DNA of 64,000 nucleotides from Polynucleobacter sp. 78F-HAINBA (GCF_018882325.1 NZ_JACVOQ010000003.1:1-64000); one strand, 5' to 3'. Counted from the first letter of the stretch, positions 53,719 to 64,000 are shown. Notes: generated from the letters alone by a model not told the origin. Made by a program: numbers and translations.

Positions 53719-56511
53719 ATGGCAACAACAGTAAAAGTACTCGCTAAAGAATTAAAACGTACCGCGCCTGACCTTCTGGAGCAATTGAAGGCGGCCGGTA
53801 TTGAAAAAGGTTCTGAGGACGACAGCATTACCGAAAAGGACAAGACTGTCCTGCTTGAGCATTTGCAAAAAGAGCATGGCAGTGCGGATACAGGTAGTCG
53901 TAAAAAGATTACTTTAATCAAGCGCGAAAACTCCGAGATTCGTCAGGCAGACTCTGCTGGACGTACTCGTACCGTTCAGGTTGAGGTTCGTAAAAAGCGC
54001 GTACTAGTTAAAGCAGGAGACAAAGCTCCTGAAGAGACTCCAGCTCCAGCGGCTAAAGAAGTTGCTCCTGCAGCGCCTGCTAAACCAATTCTTTCTGCTG
54101 AAGAGTTAGAAAAACGCGCAGCTGAAGCGACTCGTCAAGCTGAGTTACTAGCTCGTCAAGAAGCGGAAATGAAAGCGGCAGAAGATGCTCGCCAAAAAGA
54201 AGCCGATGCTGTAGCTGCTGCAAGCGTAGTTGAGCCTGTTGTTGAGAAGGCAGCGAAGTCGGATGACGATGCTTCTGCTGCTAAAGCGGCTGCTGAAAAA
54301 GCTGCCGACAAAAAGGCGCAAGCAGATAAAGCTGCCAAAGATATCGCTGATGCTAATAAAGCACAGTTGGCTGATATTACAAAACGTCGTGCCGCTGCTG
54401 AAGCTGAAGCTTTAGCGATTCGCGACATGATGAGTGCGCCTGCACGTGTTCTCAAGGCGCCAAGTGAAATTGCTGCTGAAGAGGCTAAAAAAGGCACCCT
54501 TCATAAGCCTGCTAAGGCTGAAGGTGCTGACGATAAGAAAAAAGCAGTTGCTAAGGTTGGCGGCAAGACAATTAAGTCTGCAGAGACTTCATCTACTTGG
54601 CAAGAAGAGGGTGCCAAGAAACCTGGTGGCCTCAAGACTCGTGGCGACAGCTCTGGTGGTGTAGGCGGTTGGCGTTCAGGTGGCGGCAGAAGAAAGCAGC
54701 GTCAAATTGCAGAAGCCAACGTCGATACCAACTTCCAAGTTCCAACAGAACCAGTTGTTCGTGATGTTCATGTTCCTGAAACCATTACCGTTGCTGAGTT
54801 AGCTCACGCAATGGCTGTGAAGAGTGCAGAAGTGATTAAGCTCTTGATGGGTATGGGTCAGATGGTGACGATCAACCAGATCTTAGATCAAGATACTGCC
54901 ATGATCATCGTAGAAGAAATGGGTCATACAGCCCATGCTGCTAAGTTGGATGATCCAGATTTAGATCTGGGTATTGCTGGTCACGATGCAGAATTATTGC
55001 CACGTCCACCAGTAGTTACGGTGATGGGTCACGTTGACCACGGTAAAACATCTTTGCTCGATAAGATTCGTGCGGCTAAGGTTGCTACTGGCGAAGCCGG
55101 TGGTATTACTCAGCATATCGGCGCTTATCACGTTGAAACTCCACGCGGCATGATTACCTTCCTCGATACTCCGGGTCACGAAGCCTTTACGGCAATGCGT
55201 GCTCGTGGTGCTAAGGCAACGGATATCGTGATCTTGGTTGTTGCGGCCGACGACGGTGTGATGCCACAAACGAAAGAAGCGATTGCTCACGCAGTAGCTG
55301 GTGGCGTTCCAATTGTTGTAGCAATTAATAAGATTGATAAACCAGAAGCTAACTTAGAGCGCGTTAAAACTGAGTTGGTTGCTGAGCAAGTCGTTCCAGA
55401 GGAGTACGGTGGCGATGTGCCATTCATTGGCGTTTCCGCTAAAACAGGTGATGGCATTGATGCCTTGCTTGAGAACGTACTCTTACAAGCAGAAATTTTG
55501 GAACTTAAGGCAGCGAAAGATGCTCCTGCGCAAGGTCTCGTTATTGAGGCGCGTTTGGATAAGGGTCGCGGTCCTGTTGCCACTATTTTGGTTCAGTCTG
55601 GCACGCTCAAACGTGGTGATATGTTGTTGGCGGGTTCAACTTACGGTCGTGTTCGTGCGATGTTGGATGAAAACGGCAAGCCATGTAACGAAGCTGGCCC
55701 ATCTATCCCTGTAGAGATCCAAGGTTTATCCGAAGTTCCTGCAGCAGGTGAAGCAGTGCAAGTAGTTCCTGACGAGCGTAAAGCACGTGAGATCGCACTC
55801 TTCCGTCAAGGTAAGTTCCGCGATGTGAAGTTGGCTAAACAGCAAGCATTCAAGCTCGAAACCATGATGGAAAACATGGAAGAGGGTGCTATTGAAGCGA
55901 AGTTGTTGCCATTGATCATCAAGGCAGACGTACAAGGTTCTCAAGAAGCGCTGTCACAGTCATTACAAAAGCTATCTACTGCAGAAGTGAAGGTTCAAAT
56001 CGTTCACGCAGCGGTGGGTGGTATTACTGAGACTGACGTTAACTTAGCAGTTGCTTCCAAGGCGGTCATTATTGGCTTTAACTCTCGTGCGGATGGTGCA
56101 GCACGTAAGTTGGCTGAGAACAATGGTGTGGATATTCGATATCACAACATTATTTATGACGCAGTTGATGAAGTGAAGGCAGCCTTAAGCGGTATGCTGA
56201 CACCAGATAAGAAAGAAGAAATCACCGGCATGGTGGAGATTCGTCAAGTCTTCTTGGTATCTAAAGTTGGCGCGATTGCTGGTTGCTTGGTACTTGATGG
56301 TGTTGTTAAGCGCACCTCTAGTGTCCGCCTCTTGCGTGACAACGTCGTAATCTGGACTGGTGAATTAGATTCTCTCAAGCGCTTTAAAGATGATGCAAAA
56401 GAAGTTCGCGCCGGTGTTGAGTGTGGTCTGTCATTAAAAGGCTACAACGACATCAAAGAAGGCGATCAACTTGAAGCCTTTGAAGTTACTGAAGTCGCTA
56501 GAACACTTTAA
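53719..56511 (+). CDS. infB: Translation initiation factor IF-2
   Basis: IF-2 is the GTPase that places initiator tRNA on the ribosome. The 930-residue protein has a long N-terminal region with IF2_N ([10 protein letters not shown]) and an alanine/lysine-rich stretch to about 300, then the G domain with [18 protein letters not shown] and NKIDK. Domains II, III and IV follow, with [20 protein letters not shown]. The N-terminal charged stretch gives large antisense open frames, which I reject. Confidence 0.97.
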   Translation: MATTVKVLAKELKRTAPDLLEQLKAAGIEKGSEDDSITEKDKTVLLEHLQKEHGSADTGSRKKITLIKRENSEIRQADSAGRTRTVQVEVRKKRVLVKAGDKAPEETPAPAAKEVAPAAPAKPILSAEELEKRAAEATRQAELLARQEAEMKAAEDARQKEADAVAAASVVEPVVEKAAKSDDDASAAKAAAEKAADKKAQADKAAKDIADANKAQLADITKRRAAAEAEALAIRDMMSAPARVLKAPSEIAAEEAKKGTLHKPAKAEGADDKKKAVAKVGGKTIKSAETSSTWQEEGAKKPGGLKTRGDSSGGVGGWRSGGGRRKQRQIAEANVDTNFQVPTEPVVRDVHVPETITVAELAHAMAVKSAEVIKLLMGMGQMVTINQILDQDTAMIIVEEMGHTAHAAKLDDPDLDLGIAGHDAELLPRPPVVTVMGHVDHGKTSLLDKIRAAKVATGEAGGITQHIGAYHVETPRGMITFLDTPGHEAFTAMRARGAKATDIVILVVAADDGVMPQTKEAIAHAVAGGVPIVVAINKIDKPEANLERVKTELVAEQVVPEEYGGDVPFIGVSAKTGDGIDALLENVLLQAEILELKAAKDAPAQGLVIEARLDKGRGPVATILVQSGTLKRGDMLLAGSTYGRVRAMLDENGKPCNEAGPSIPVEIQGLSEVPAAGEAVQVVPDERKAREIALFRQGKFRDVKLAKQQAFKLETMMENMEEGAIEAKLLPLIIKADVQGSQEALSQSLQKLSTAEVKVQIVHAAVGGITETDVNLAVASKAVIIGFNSRADGAARKLAENNGVDIRYHNIIYDAVDEVKAALSGMLTPDKKEEITGMVEIRQVFLVSKVGAIAGCLVLDGVVKRTSSVRLLRDNVVIWTGELDSLKRFKDDAKEVRAGVECGLSLKGYNDIKEGDQLEAFEVTEVARTL

Positions 56512-56525
56512 GAGCTACCCAGTTA

Positions 56526-56894
56526 ATGCATAAAACTAGTCCTCATCGTAACCAGCGTCTCGCCGATCAAATTCAGCGAGACCTGGCCGAGCTAATTCCT
56601 CGTGAATTGCGTAGCCCAAGCCTAGGTTTGATTACTTTGCAAAGTATTGAGCTCACGCCAGATTTGGCGCATGCAAAAGTGTTCTTTACGGTCTTGGGTG
56701 CTGAGCCTGAAGTGGCATTGAAGGCTTTGCAGGACAAGGCGGGCTACTTGCATTCTTTATTGTTCAAGCGTTTGCACATTCACACTGTGCCAACCTTGCA
56801 TTTCCACTACGACAGTTCAGTTGAGCATGGCATTGAAATGTCTCGCTTAATTGATCAAGCGGTGGATAGCGATCGCAAAGACGAGAACGCGTAA
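56526..56894 (+). CDS. rbfA: Ribosome-binding factor A
   Basis: RbfA binds the 30S subunit during 16S maturation. The 122-residue protein has the KH-like pattern [50 protein letters not shown] and [20 protein letters not shown], a complete member. It sits between infB (14 bases) and truB (6 bases). Confidence 0.96.
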   Translation: MHKTSPHRNQRLADQIQRDLAELIPRELRSPSLGLITLQSIELTPDLAHAKVFFTVLGAEPEVALKALQDKAGYLHSLLFKRLHIHTVPTLHFHYDSSVEHGIEMSRLIDQAVDSDRKDENA

Positions 56895-56900
56895 ATAGCT

Positions 56901-57812
56901 ATGTCTGTACGTATCGATGGCGTTGTCTTGCTTGATAAACCTGCTGGCATGAGCTCGCAAGGTGCAGTCACTGCCGTGAAGCGCGCCTTCAATGCAGAAA
57001 AAGCAGGACACACTGGCACTTTAGATCCGATGGCAACTGGCTTACTCCCGATTTGTTTAGGTGAAGCAACGAAGTACTCCCAGGATTTATTAGAGGCCGA
57101 TAAAACCTATATCGCTCAAGTGAAATTCGGTCAGCGTACTGACACTGGTGATGCTGAAGGTTTAGTTATCGAAGAGCTCCCATTACCTGTATTTGCTGAC
57201 GAAGCCACTATCAAAGCTGCCTTAGATGCTTTATTACCAGCCTTTACCGGCCCGATTAGCCAAGTTCCACCAATGTATTCTGCGCTCAAGCGTGATGGCA
57301 AGCCTTTATACGAATATGCTCGTGCTGGTGTTGAGTTAGAGCGCGCTCCACGAGATATCACGATTCATGCAATTCGTTGGACCAATGTCAATTGGCCTGA
57401 AGCTACCTTGGAAGTAAGTTGCAGCAAAGGTACTTACATTCGCGTATTGGCAGAGGATATTGGTAAGGCATTAGGTTGTGGCGCCCATTTAGTTGGCCTG
57501 CGCCGCACTGAAGTAGGTCACCTCACTCTCGATCAGTCATTCACTATCGAATCCATTCAAAAGGGCTTACAAGATAGTTCAAGTTACATCTTGCCAGTCG
57601 ACGCACTCTTGCAGACATTGCCACACTTAACTGTGGATGAGCAACAGGCAAAACGTTTGGAGATGGGTCAACGAGTCCCACTCAATTTACCTTCGATAGA
57701 GGCGCTAGTGCGTATCTATCGTGCAACTGCTGCTCCGCATAACTTTATTGGTACTGGAGATTGGCGCTCTGGGGTATTACATCCTAAGCGCTTGATCTCT
57801 TCAGCACATTAA
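56901..57812 (+). CDS. truB: tRNA pseudouridine-55 synthase TruB
   Basis: TruB makes the universal pseudouridine 55 in the T-loop. The 303-residue protein has GVVLLDKPAGMSSQGAV, the catalytic Asp in GHTGTLDPMATGLLPICLGEATKY, the KTYIAQVKFGQRTDTGDAEG stretch and a C-terminal PUA-like region. Last gene of the operon by spacing; typA follows after 53 bases. Confidence 0.96.
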   Translation: MSVRIDGVVLLDKPAGMSSQGAVTAVKRAFNAEKAGHTGTLDPMATGLLPICLGEATKYSQDLLEADKTYIAQVKFGQRTDTGDAEGLVIEELPLPVFADEATIKAALDALLPAFTGPISQVPPMYSALKRDGKPLYEYARAGVELERAPRDITIHAIRWTNVNWPEATLEVSCSKGTYIRVLAEDIGKALGCGAHLVGLRRTEVGHLTLDQSFTIESIQKGLQDSSSYILPVDALLQTLPHLTVDEQQAKRLEMGQRVPLNLPSIEALVRIYRATAAPHNFIGTGDWRSGVLHPKRLISSAH

Positions 57813-57865
57813 ACACATTTAACCCCTTTATTTATTAACCTTATTCTTAACTTCAGAAGCTTCAC

Positions 57866-59683
57866 ATGACTAAACGCGCACTTCGTAATATCGCCATCAT
57901 CGCCCACGTTGACCACGGTAAAACTACTTTGGTTGACCAACTCTTGCGCCAATCAGGCACATTCCGCTCCAATGAAAAAATGACCGAACGCGTCATGGAC
58001 TCAAACGACTTGGAAAAAGAGCGTGGCATTACTATTTTGTCCAAGAACTGTGCGGTGGAGTATGACGGCACACACATCAACATCGTAGACACACCGGGAC
58101 ACGCCGACTTCGGTGGCGAAGTAGAGCGTGTGCTCTCCATGGTTGACGGCGTTTTGCTCTTGGTTGACGCGGTTGAAGGCCCAATGCCACAGACTCGCTT
58201 CGTTACTAAAAAAGCGTTAGCTCTCGGTTTGAAGCCTATCGTTGTGATTAACAAGGTTGACCGTCCAGGTGCTCGTACAGACTATGTGATCAATGCCACT
58301 TTTGAATTGTTTGACAAACTAGGTGCTACTGAAGAGCAGTTGGATTTCCCAGTGGTATATGCATCTGGTTTGAACGGCTATGCTGGCTTGACTGATGATG
58401 TTCGCGAAGGCGACATGCGCCCATTGTTTGACACTGTGCTCAAGCATGTTCCAGTGCGTGATGACAATCCAGAAGGTCCTTTGCAATTGCAAATTACTTC
58501 GATTGAATACAGTACTTACGTCGGTAAGATCGGTGTAGGCCGTGTAAACCGCGGAACTGTGAAGCCGTTGATGGACGTAGTCTTTATGGATGGTCCTGAT
58601 GGCGTTCAACGCAAAGGCCGTATTAACCAAGTATTGAAATTCCGTGGTTTAGAGCGCGAGTTGGTTGATGAAGCTCAAGCGGGCGACATCGTATTGGTAA
58701 ACGGTATTGAAGATTTAGCAATCGGAACAACGATCTGCGCGCCAGATACTCCTGAAGCATTGCCAATGCTGAAGATTGATGAACCTACTTTGACCATGAA
58801 CTTTATGGTGAACACCAGCCCATTGGCTGGTCGTGAAGGTAAGTTTGTTACTAGCCGTCAGATTCGTGAGCGTTTAGACCGCGAATTGAAATCCAATATG
58901 GCTTTGCGTGTAAAAGAAACTGACGATGACACTGTATTTGAAGTGTCAGGTCGTGGTGAATTGCACCTCACCATCTTGGTAGAAACAATGCGTCGTGAAG
59001 GTTACGAGTTGGCAGTTTCTCGTCCACGTGTTGTATTCCACGAAGTCGATGGCGTGAAGATGGAGCCGTACGAGAACTTAACAGTTGACGTAGAAGATAC
59101 AACTCAAGGCGCTGTCATGGAAGACCTGGGTAAGCGTAAAGGTGAATTGCTGGACATGGTGAGTGACGGTAAAGGTCGCACACGTCTTGAGTACCGTATT
59201 CCTGCGCGTGGTTTGATCGGCTTCCAAGGCGATTTCATGACCATGACTCGCGGTAACGGTTTGATGAGCCACACATTTGACTCTTATGCACCTGCAAAAG
59301 ACGGCATCTTGGGTGAGCGTCATAACGGCGTATTGATCAGTCAAGATGATGGCGAAGCAGTTGCTTATGCTTTGTGGAAATTGCAAGACCGTGGTCGTAT
59401 GTTCGTGAGCCCTGGCGATCCTTTGTATGAAGGTATGGTTATCGGTATTCATAGCCGTGACAATGACTTGGTTGTTAACCCAATTAAGGGTAAGCAATTA
59501 ACCAACGTTCGCGCATCTGGTACTGACGAAGCAGTGCGCTTGGTAACGCCAATCGCAATGAACCTTGAGTACGCTGTTGAATTTATCGATGATGATGAAT
59601 TGGTAGAAGTAACGCCGAAGAGTATTCGTATTCGTAAGCGCTACCTCAAGGAGCATGAGCGTAAAAAAGCATCACGCGACTAA
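57866..59683 (+). CDS. typA: Ribosome-associated GTPase TypA/BipA
   Basis: BipA is a translational GTPase related to EF-G, acting in ribosome assembly at low temperature and in stress. The 605-residue protein begins [26 protein letters not shown] and has [25 protein letters not shown] and the C-terminal [21 protein letters not shown] typical of the BipA-specific domain. A strong terminator follows. Confidence 0.97.
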   Translation: MTKRALRNIAIIAHVDHGKTTLVDQLLRQSGTFRSNEKMTERVMDSNDLEKERGITILSKNCAVEYDGTHINIVDTPGHADFGGEVERVLSMVDGVLLLVDAVEGPMPQTRFVTKKALALGLKPIVVINKVDRPGARTDYVINATFELFDKLGATEEQLDFPVVYASGLNGYAGLTDDVREGDMRPLFDTVLKHVPVRDDNPEGPLQLQITSIEYSTYVGKIGVGRVNRGTVKPLMDVVFMDGPDGVQRKGRINQVLKFRGLERELVDEAQAGDIVLVNGIEDLAIGTTICAPDTPEALPMLKIDEPTLTMNFMVNTSPLAGREGKFVTSRQIRERLDRELKSNMALRVKETDDDTVFEVSGRGELHLTILVETMRREGYELAVSRPRVVFHEVDGVKMEPYENLTVDVEDTTQGAVMEDLGKRKGELLDMVSDGKGRTRLEYRIPARGLIGFQGDFMTMTRGNGLMSHTFDSYAPAKDGILGERHNGVLISQDDGEAVAYALWKLQDRGRMFVSPGDPLYEGMVIGIHSRDNDLVVNPIKGKQLTNVRASGTDEAVRLVTPIAMNLEYAVEFIDDDELVEVTPKSIRIRKRYLKEHERKKASRD

Positions 59684-59700
59684 GCTACTTCAAGCTACAC

Positions 59701-59730
59701 AACAAAAGTCACCTCCGGGTGGCTTTTGTT
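59701..59730 (+). terminator. Intrinsic terminator of typA
   Basis: AACAAAAGTCACC (59701-59713) pairs with GGTGGCTTTTGTT (59718-59730) around TCCG, with one G-T wobble pair. The T-rich right arm acts as the tail. Confidence 0.85.
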
Positions 59731-59777
59731 CTTCATTGAAATCCAAATTCCAAAAATAATAGTAAAAATAGATCCTC

Positions 59778-62141
59778 ATGCTGCCATCCATTGAACAACG
59801 CCTTGCCCAAGAGTTATCCGCCAAACCTGCCCAAGTAGCTGCTGCTATTGCGCTGATGGATGAGGGTGCAACAGTTCCTTTTATTGCCCGCTACCGTAAA
59901 GAGGTGACGGGTGGTTTGGATGATGCGCAGCTACGTTTATTGGAAGATCGTCTGGGCTATTTGCGCGAATTAGAAGAGCGTCGCAAAGCCATTGTTGCTT
60001 CGATTGAAGAGCAGGGCAAGATGACCCCGGAGTTACTCAAAGCCATCATGTTGGCAGAGGATAAAACGCGCTTAGAAGATCTCTACCTACCTTATAAGCT
60101 CAAGCGTCGTACTAAGGCGCAAATTGCCTTAGAGGCCGGTTTAGAGCCTTTGGCCAATGATTTATTAGCTAATCCTATGTTGGATCCAGAAGTGGAGGCC
60201 GCTAAATATCTCAAAGAAGCATTTACATCTGATCAAGGTGAGAACCCTGGTGTAGCAGACACCAAAGCTGCTCTTGAAGGTGCGCGTCAGATTTTGATGG
60301 AGCGCTTTGCAGAAGATGCCGGCCTAGTGCAATCACTGAGAACCTATTTGCAAGAACATGGCGTTGTGGAATCGAAGGTCATCGCCGGTAAAGAGCAAGA
60401 GGGTGAAAAATTTGCGGATTACTTCGATTACTCTGAGCCCGTGTCAGCAATCCCTTCGCATCGCGCCTTGGCTTTATTTAGGGGTCGTCGTGAACAGATG
60501 CTGATGGTCAATTTGCGTCTAGACACCGAAGAAGAAAAGCCGAAATGGGATGCGCCCCATAATCCTTGCGAGTCTAGAATCGCTAATCAGTTCAAGATTA
60601 AGAACGAAGGCCGTCCAGCTGATCAGTGGCTAGCGGAAACCGTGCGTTGGACTTGGCGTATTAAGTGCTCTATGCATTTGGAGTCCGAACTCATGAGTGC
60701 TTTGCGTGAACGCTCTGAGACTGAGGCGATCAATGTCTTTGCTCGCAACCTCAAAGATTTGCTATTGGCTGCACCTGCGGGCCCTAAGGTGACTATTGGC
60801 TTAGACCCTGGAATGAGAACGGGTGTGAAGGTAGCTGTGGTGGATGCGACAGGTAAGGTGGTTGATACCGATGTCATTTACCCGCACCAGCCTAAGAATG
60901 ATTGGGATGGCTCACTACATACCCTCGCGAAGTTAGCAGAGAAACACAAGGCAACTTTAATCTCGATCGGTAACGGTACAGCTTCACGCGAAACAGACAA
61001 GTTGGCGCAGGATTTAATCAAAGCTAAGCCAGAACTGAAGCTCACCAAGATTGTTGTATCAGAAGCAGGGGCATCGGTTTACTCCGCCTCTGAGTACGCC
61101 TCAAAAGAGTTGCCCGGTATGGATGTGTCATTGCGTGGAGCAGTATCCATCGCTAGAAGATTGCAAGATCCGTTGGCGGAATTAGTAAAGATTGATCCGA
61201 AGTCAATTGGCGTAGGTCAGTACCAGCATGATGTGATGCAAACTCAGCTAGCCAAGTCATTGGTGGCAGTCGTAGAGGATTGTGTGAATGCGGTGGGTGT
61301 AGACGTCAACACGGCATCAGCGCCTTTACTGGCAAGGGTCTCAGGCCTCAGTAGCACCGTTGCAGAAGGCATTGTGACATACCGAGATAGCAATGGCGCC
61401 TTCCAGACGCGGGCGGATTTACGTAGCGTGCCACGCTTAGGTGAGAAGACTTTTGAGCAGGCAGCCGGTTTCTTGCGCATCATGAACGGCACAGACCCTC
61501 TAGATGCATCAGCAGTCCATCCTGAATCCTACCCCTTGGTAGAGAAGATTTTGAAGGATATTAAGAAGGGCGTTAAAGAAGTAATTGGTGATGCAACTAT
61601 TCTGAAAGGCCTCAGTCCAGAAAAATATGCCGATGAAAAGTTTGGCGTCCCCACTGTCACCGACATCATTAAAGAATTAGAAAAGCCGGGCCGTGATCCA
61701 CGCCCCGAGTTCACTACAGCGACATTTAAAGATGGCGTAGAAAAAATCAGCGACCTTAAGGCCGACATGATCTTGGAAGGCGTTGTTACTAATGTGGCAG
61801 CCTTTGGCGCATTCGTGGATATTGGTGTTCACCAAGATGGACTCGTCCACATCTCCGCGCTAGCCAATACTTTTGTTAAAGATCCACACACCGTAGTTAA
61901 AGCAGGGCAGGTCGTTAAAGTCAAAGTGCTAGAAGTAGATGAAAAGCGTAAGCGTATTGCATTGACTATGCGACTCTCTGATGAAGCGCCTAAATCTACT
62001 CCAGGTGCAAAACCAGAGCCAAGAGTAAATCGTCCAGGCATTCCAAGATCCCCAGATGCCAGAAGGCCTCATGAAGATAGAAGATCTGCGCCCCCAATCA
62101 ATAATGCGATGGCGGAAGCTTTGCGTAAATTAAAGGGTTAA
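59778..62141 (+). CDS. tex: Tex family RNA-binding transcription accessory protein
   Basis: Tex binds RNA and influences transcription; in other bacteria it affects virulence and stress gene expression. The 787-residue protein has an N-terminal helical part with [23 protein letters not shown]. The YqgF-like nuclease-fold domain ([18 protein letters not shown]) starts near 340 and a helix-hairpin-helix region with [17 protein letters not shown] follows. The S1 domain ([31 protein letters not shown]) lies near 665-735. A proline-rich tail closes it. Confidence 0.95.
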   Translation: MLPSIEQRLAQELSAKPAQVAAAIALMDEGATVPFIARYRKEVTGGLDDAQLRLLEDRLGYLRELEERRKAIVASIEEQGKMTPELLKAIMLAEDKTRLEDLYLPYKLKRRTKAQIALEAGLEPLANDLLANPMLDPEVEAAKYLKEAFTSDQGENPGVADTKAALEGARQILMERFAEDAGLVQSLRTYLQEHGVVESKVIAGKEQEGEKFADYFDYSEPVSAIPSHRALALFRGRREQMLMVNLRLDTEEEKPKWDAPHNPCESRIANQFKIKNEGRPADQWLAETVRWTWRIKCSMHLESELMSALRERSETEAINVFARNLKDLLLAAPAGPKVTIGLDPGMRTGVKVAVVDATGKVVDTDVIYPHQPKNDWDGSLHTLAKLAEKHKATLISIGNGTASRETDKLAQDLIKAKPELKLTKIVVSEAGASVYSASEYASKELPGMDVSLRGAVSIARRLQDPLAELVKIDPKSIGVGQYQHDVMQTQLAKSLVAVVEDCVNAVGVDVNTASAPLLARVSGLSSTVAEGIVTYRDSNGAFQTRADLRSVPRLGEKTFEQAAGFLRIMNGTDPLDASAVHPESYPLVEKILKDIKKGVKEVIGDATILKGLSPEKYADEKFGVPTVTDIIKELEKPGRDPRPEFTTATFKDGVEKISDLKADMILEGVVTNVAAFGAFVDIGVHQDGLVHISALANTFVKDPHTVVKAGQVVKVKVLEVDEKRKRIALTMRLSDEAPKSTPGAKPEPRVNRPGIPRSPDARRPHEDRRSAPPINNAMAEALRKLKG

Positions 62142-62168
62142 TTCATACCTGGAGTGGTTTTTTTGTTT

Positions 62169-62230
62169 CCCTCCAATAAGATATTGCTAATGTAGTAACA
62201 TTTATACATTAGCAATATCTTATTGGAGGG
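62169..62230. repeat. Perfect 26-bp inverted repeat before a toxin-antitoxin module
   Basis: The 26 bases at 62169-62194 are exactly the reverse complement of 62205-62230, with a 10-base loop between. The right arm ends in TTGGAGGG, which is the likely ribosome-binding site of the antitoxin starting at 62235. The structure begins 27 bases after the tex stop codon. It may be an autoregulatory operator, an mRNA hairpin hiding the ribosome-binding site, or both. Confidence 0.9.
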
Positions 62231-62234
62231 CTAG

Positions 62235-62489
62235 ATGATTATCACCTTTTCAAGTCGTGAGTTTAATCAGGATACTGGTCGGGTAAAAAAAGCTACAGAA
62301 GCGGGCCCCGTTTTTATTACCGATCGGGGAAGGCCTGCACATGTCTTGATGACATTCACCGAGTATCAGCGCGTGACTGGAAAAAAGAAAAACATCTTAG
62401 ATCTTGTGGGTATGAACGGTGCTGGAGAAATTGATTTTGAGCCTGAGAAAATATCGAGCTTCACAAAGCCAATTTCGGATCTTCTTTAA
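62235..62489 (+). CDS. Phd/YefM-type antitoxin
   Basis: The 84-residue protein starts MIITFSSREFNQDTGRVKKATEAGPVFITDRGRPAHVLMTFTEYQRV, the standard Phd/YefM DNA-binding N-terminus; the C-terminal part (EIDFEPEKI) should wrap the toxin. It represses its own promoter with the toxin. Its stop TAA overlaps the toxin ATG by one base. Confidence 0.88.
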   Translation: MIITFSSREFNQDTGRVKKATEAGPVFITDRGRPAHVLMTFTEYQRVTGKKKNILDLVGMNGAGEIDFEPEKISSFTKPISDLL

Positions 62490-62905
62490 TGTATTTGCTT
62501 GATACAAACGTAGTTTCAGAGTTTAGAAAGCTAGGAAGCGGTCAAATCAATTCCAATGTTAAAGGGTGGGCCGAGGAAACTGATCCTGAGCTCATGTTTC
62601 TTTCGGCTATATCAATTTTGGAGCTAGAGATTGGGGTCCTGCAGGTTGAAAGAAGGGATAAAAAGCAGGGGCAAGTCCTGCGAAAGTGGCTGAGCAAACA
62701 TGTTCTGCCAGCATTCTCTGGGAGGGTGCTATCGGTGGATCTGGCGGTTGCGCAGCGCTGTGCAACTCTACATGTGCCAAACCCTAAATCCGAAAGAGAT
62801 GCCATGATTGCTGCAACTGCAATTGAGCATCGCATGACAATCGTCACCAGAAATATTGCTGACTTCAGTCAATCTGGCGTGAAAATGTTTGATCCTTGGC
62901 GTTAG
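62489..62905 (+). CDS. VapC/FitB-type PIN-domain toxin
   Basis: The 138-residue protein has the four acidic PIN residues in order: LLDTNVVSEF at the start, E in SILELEIGV, D in NPKSERDAMIAATA and D in RNIADFSQSGV. The LHVPNPKSERDAMIAATAIEHRMTIVTRN stretch is typical of FitB-like VapC toxins, ribonucleases that cut RNA. Coupled to the Phd-type antitoxin by TAATG. Confidence 0.88.
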   Translation: MYLLDTNVVSEFRKLGSGQINSNVKGWAEETDPELMFLSAISILELEIGVLQVERRDKKQGQVLRKWLSKHVLPAFSGRVLSVDLAVAQRCATLHVPNPKSERDAMIAATAIEHRMTIVTRNIADFSQSGVKMFDPWR

Positions 62906-62972
62906 GTTTAAATTGCTTGGGTTGATTTAGCTTTTGAAATGTATTGCAAAGTTACTTTAGATTAAGGCTTAT

Positions 62973-63158
62973 ATGGACATTTTGGCTTTTTTGATTGCTG
63001 GTTTTTTTGTGGCCTTTATTTTTAGAGTCACCATAGGTTCTCTTGGTCTGCCGCTAGGGCTCGCTATTGGGGTTGCTATTCTCGGGGTAATCTTTGGGGC
63101 ATATTTTCTATTTTTTGCCTCGGTTTTTAGTCTCGCGGAAATGTTTGGTGCAAAGTAA
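62973..63158 (+). CDS. Small membrane protein, unknown
   Basis: The 61-residue product has two hydrophobic segments (LAFLIAGFFVAFIF and LAIGVAILGVIFGAYFLFFAS). I recognise no family. No strong ribosome-binding site precedes the ATG. It lies between a toxin gene and arsR and could be a real small gene or chance. Confidence 0.45.
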   Translation: MDILAFLIAGFFVAFIFRVTIGSLGLPLGLAIGVAILGVIFGAYFLFFASVFSLAEMFGAK

Positions 63159-63193
63159 TCTGTTTGTATCGGAGGCTGTCATCAATCTGTAAT

Positions 63194-63217
63194 ATATTTC
63201 TATATAATTGGAAATAT
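63194..63217. promoter_or_regulatory. Candidate ArsR operator overlapping the arsR promoter
   Basis: ATATTTC (63194-63200) pairs with GAAATAT (63211-63217) around ten bases. The space between holds a TATAAT at 63203-63208, so repressor binding would cover the -10 and reach the start codon (63216). The -10 ends seven bases before the ATG. Confidence 0.6.
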
Positions 63218-63545
63218 GAAAAATACAGATGCAGTTTCAGCTTTTCTAGCCCTAGGGCAGGAGTCTCGACTCAATATCTTTCGCCTCATCGTTCAAAAGG
63301 GCGATGTTGGTCTCACACCAAGCCAAATTGTTGAGAAGCTCGGCATTCCAAATGCCACACTCAGCTTTCATTTAAAAGAGTTGGTGCAGGCTAATTTGCT
63401 CTTAGTTGAGCGTCAAAGTCGCAATTTAATCTATCGCCCAAACGCGGCTCTAGTTCAAGATCTCAGCACCTTCCTCCTGGATAACTGCTGCGGCGGTAAA
63501 TCCTGCACCCCTGAAAAAATCACACGCAAGACTAAGTCAGCATGA
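63216..63545 (+). CDS. arsR: ArsR family metalloregulator
   Basis: The 109-residue winged-helix repressor has AFLALGQESRLNIFRLIV, the DNA-reading helix LGIPNATLSFHLKELVQANLL and the wing VERQSRNLIYRPN. The C-terminal NCCGGKSC offers three cysteines, a possible arsenite site placed at the end rather than in the usual alpha-3 helix position. It overlaps the next gene, an arsenate reductase, by four bases, so arsenic response is likely. Confidence 0.85.
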   Translation: MKNTDAVSAFLALGQESRLNIFRLIVQKGDVGLTPSQIVEKLGIPNATLSFHLKELVQANLLLVERQSRNLIYRPNAALVQDLSTFLLDNCCGGKSCTPEKITRKTKSA

Positions 63546-64000
63546 AAACCTATAACATCCTCTTTCTTTGTACACATAACTCCGCACGTTCTATCTTGGG
63601 CGAGGCTTTGGCATCTACTCACCCGAGTGGCAGGTTCGTAGGCTATTCAGCTGGATCAACTCCTGGCACGAGCGTCAATCCGATCGCTGCAGATATTGCA
63701 GTGGAGCTGGGCATGGATCGGGCTTTGCTGAAGTCAAAAAGTTGGGATGTATTTGGTGAGCCCAATGCGCCGAAAATGGATTTCATCATCACGGTTTGTG
63801 ACAATGCGGCTGGTGAGGTTTGCCCATTCTGGCCTGGTCAACCAGCCACTGCGCATTGGGGTTTTCCGGATCCCTCGCAAGTGCAGGGTAGTGATCTTGA
63901 GAAGAAGGCTGCTTTCATTGAAGTTATGAACGGCCTCAAGAAAAGATTGGATATCTTGGCTGCGATGCCGCTCGACAAATTGGACTCCATGAGTCTTAAA
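63542..64000 (+). CDS. arsC: Thioredoxin-type arsenate reductase, partial
   Basis: The frame runs from the ATG at 63542 to the window end with no stop (153 codons). The protein begins YNILFLCTHNSARSILGEAL; CTHNSARS is the CX5R phosphatase-like loop of LMW-PTP-family arsenate reductases. Cysteines in TVCDNAAGEVCPFWPG match the pair used to pass electrons. The known family is about 140-165 residues, so only a few residues are missing. Coupled to arsR by ATGA, it should reduce arsenate to arsenite; the efflux gene is expected just beyond the window. Confidence 0.87.
   Translation, partial: MKTYNILFLCTHNSARSILGEALASTHPSGRFVGYSAGSTPGTSVNPIAADIAVELGMDRALLKSKSWDVFGEPNAPKMDFIITVCDNAAGEVCPFWPGQPATAHWGFPDPSQVQGSDLEKKAAFIEVMNGLKKRLDILAAMPLDKLDSMSLK

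Noticed and set aside
54156..54497. Minus-strand alanine/serine-rich open frame inside infB
   Set aside because: Shadow of the charged N-terminal region of IF-2; no start context and infB is certain.
1..64000. CRISPR arrays, tRNA and rRNA genes
   Set aside because: I looked for regularly spaced direct repeats and for tRNA-like cloverleafs with a TTCGA-type arm and found none; a covariance-model scan would be needed to exclude a tRNA firmly.

Overview
The window looks like a chromosomal segment of a small-genome, moderate-GC betaproteobacterium, most likely Polynucleobacter or a close relative in the Burkholderiaceae. This rests on a Bug-type (TctC-like) solute receptor, a YaeQ protein, a DUF3422 protein, a CbpM/CbpA pair, the order scpB-rluB-rimP-nusA-infB-rbfA-truB-typA, and a GC content that by eye is in the mid-40s percent. 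I recognised no rRNA, tRNA, CRISPR array or prophage. No stretch over about 300 bases lacks a gene. The largest gaps are about 230 bases (7655-7883), 202 (48835-49036), 184 (30172-30355), 177 (17097-17273) and 173 (51563-51735), and most hold regulatory sequence.

Layout. 1-127 is the right end of an IS3-family element ending about 40 bases before recQ. 2.0-6.4 kb holds a YggT membrane protein and a ferric-iron ABC transporter (fbpC divergent from fbpB-fbpA) with a Fur-box-like site before fbpA. 6.5-14 kb is mixed: a small lipoprotein, a lysine/alanine-tailed protein, YdcH-type and PhnA proteins, an AsmA protein, a HigBA-like toxin-antitoxin pair with a palindromic operator, SlyX, a flavin-dependent oxidoreductase, and a PIN nuclease coupled to yaeQ. 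14-18 kb carries an FAD dehydrogenase, hemN and ompW; two perfect FNR-type sites precede ompW. 18-25.6 kb has a P-loop kinase-like protein, uup, an APC permease, cbpM-cbpA, a sugar-acid dehydratase and a pirin. 25.7-30.2 kb has a membrane-anchored TAXI receptor, a DUF3422 protein and a sulfide dehydrogenase pair (fccA-fccB).

30.4-33.9 kb is a tightly overlapping three-gene operon: GT39-type glycosyltransferase, sialidase-fold protein, membrane protein. 34-40.4 kb on the minus strand runs fabI, a chromate transporter, then a MaoC-like hydratase, an MmgE/PrpD protein, a CitE-like lyase and a Bug receptor, which together resemble a C5-dicarboxylate (itaconate/mesaconate/citramalate) route. 40.4-46.1 kb is a complete YejABEF-type peptide ABC transporter. 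46.2-48.8 kb holds an NlpC/P60-fold protein lacking its catalytic cysteine, an outer-membrane barrel and a patatin-like lipoprotein. 49-62.1 kb is the housekeeping block (scpB, rluB, rimP-nusA-infB-rbfA-truB, typA, tex). 62.2-64 kb has a Phd/VapC-type module behind a perfect 26-bp inverted repeat, a tiny membrane protein, and an arsR-arsC pair cut by the window edge.

The less expected items are the ompW FNR sites, the structured rluB-rimP spacer ending in a terminator, the NlpC-fold pseudoenzyme with an apparently leaderless promoter, the inverted repeat that buries an antitoxin ribosome-binding site, the C5-acid cluster, and the glycosyltransferase-sialidase-membrane operon.
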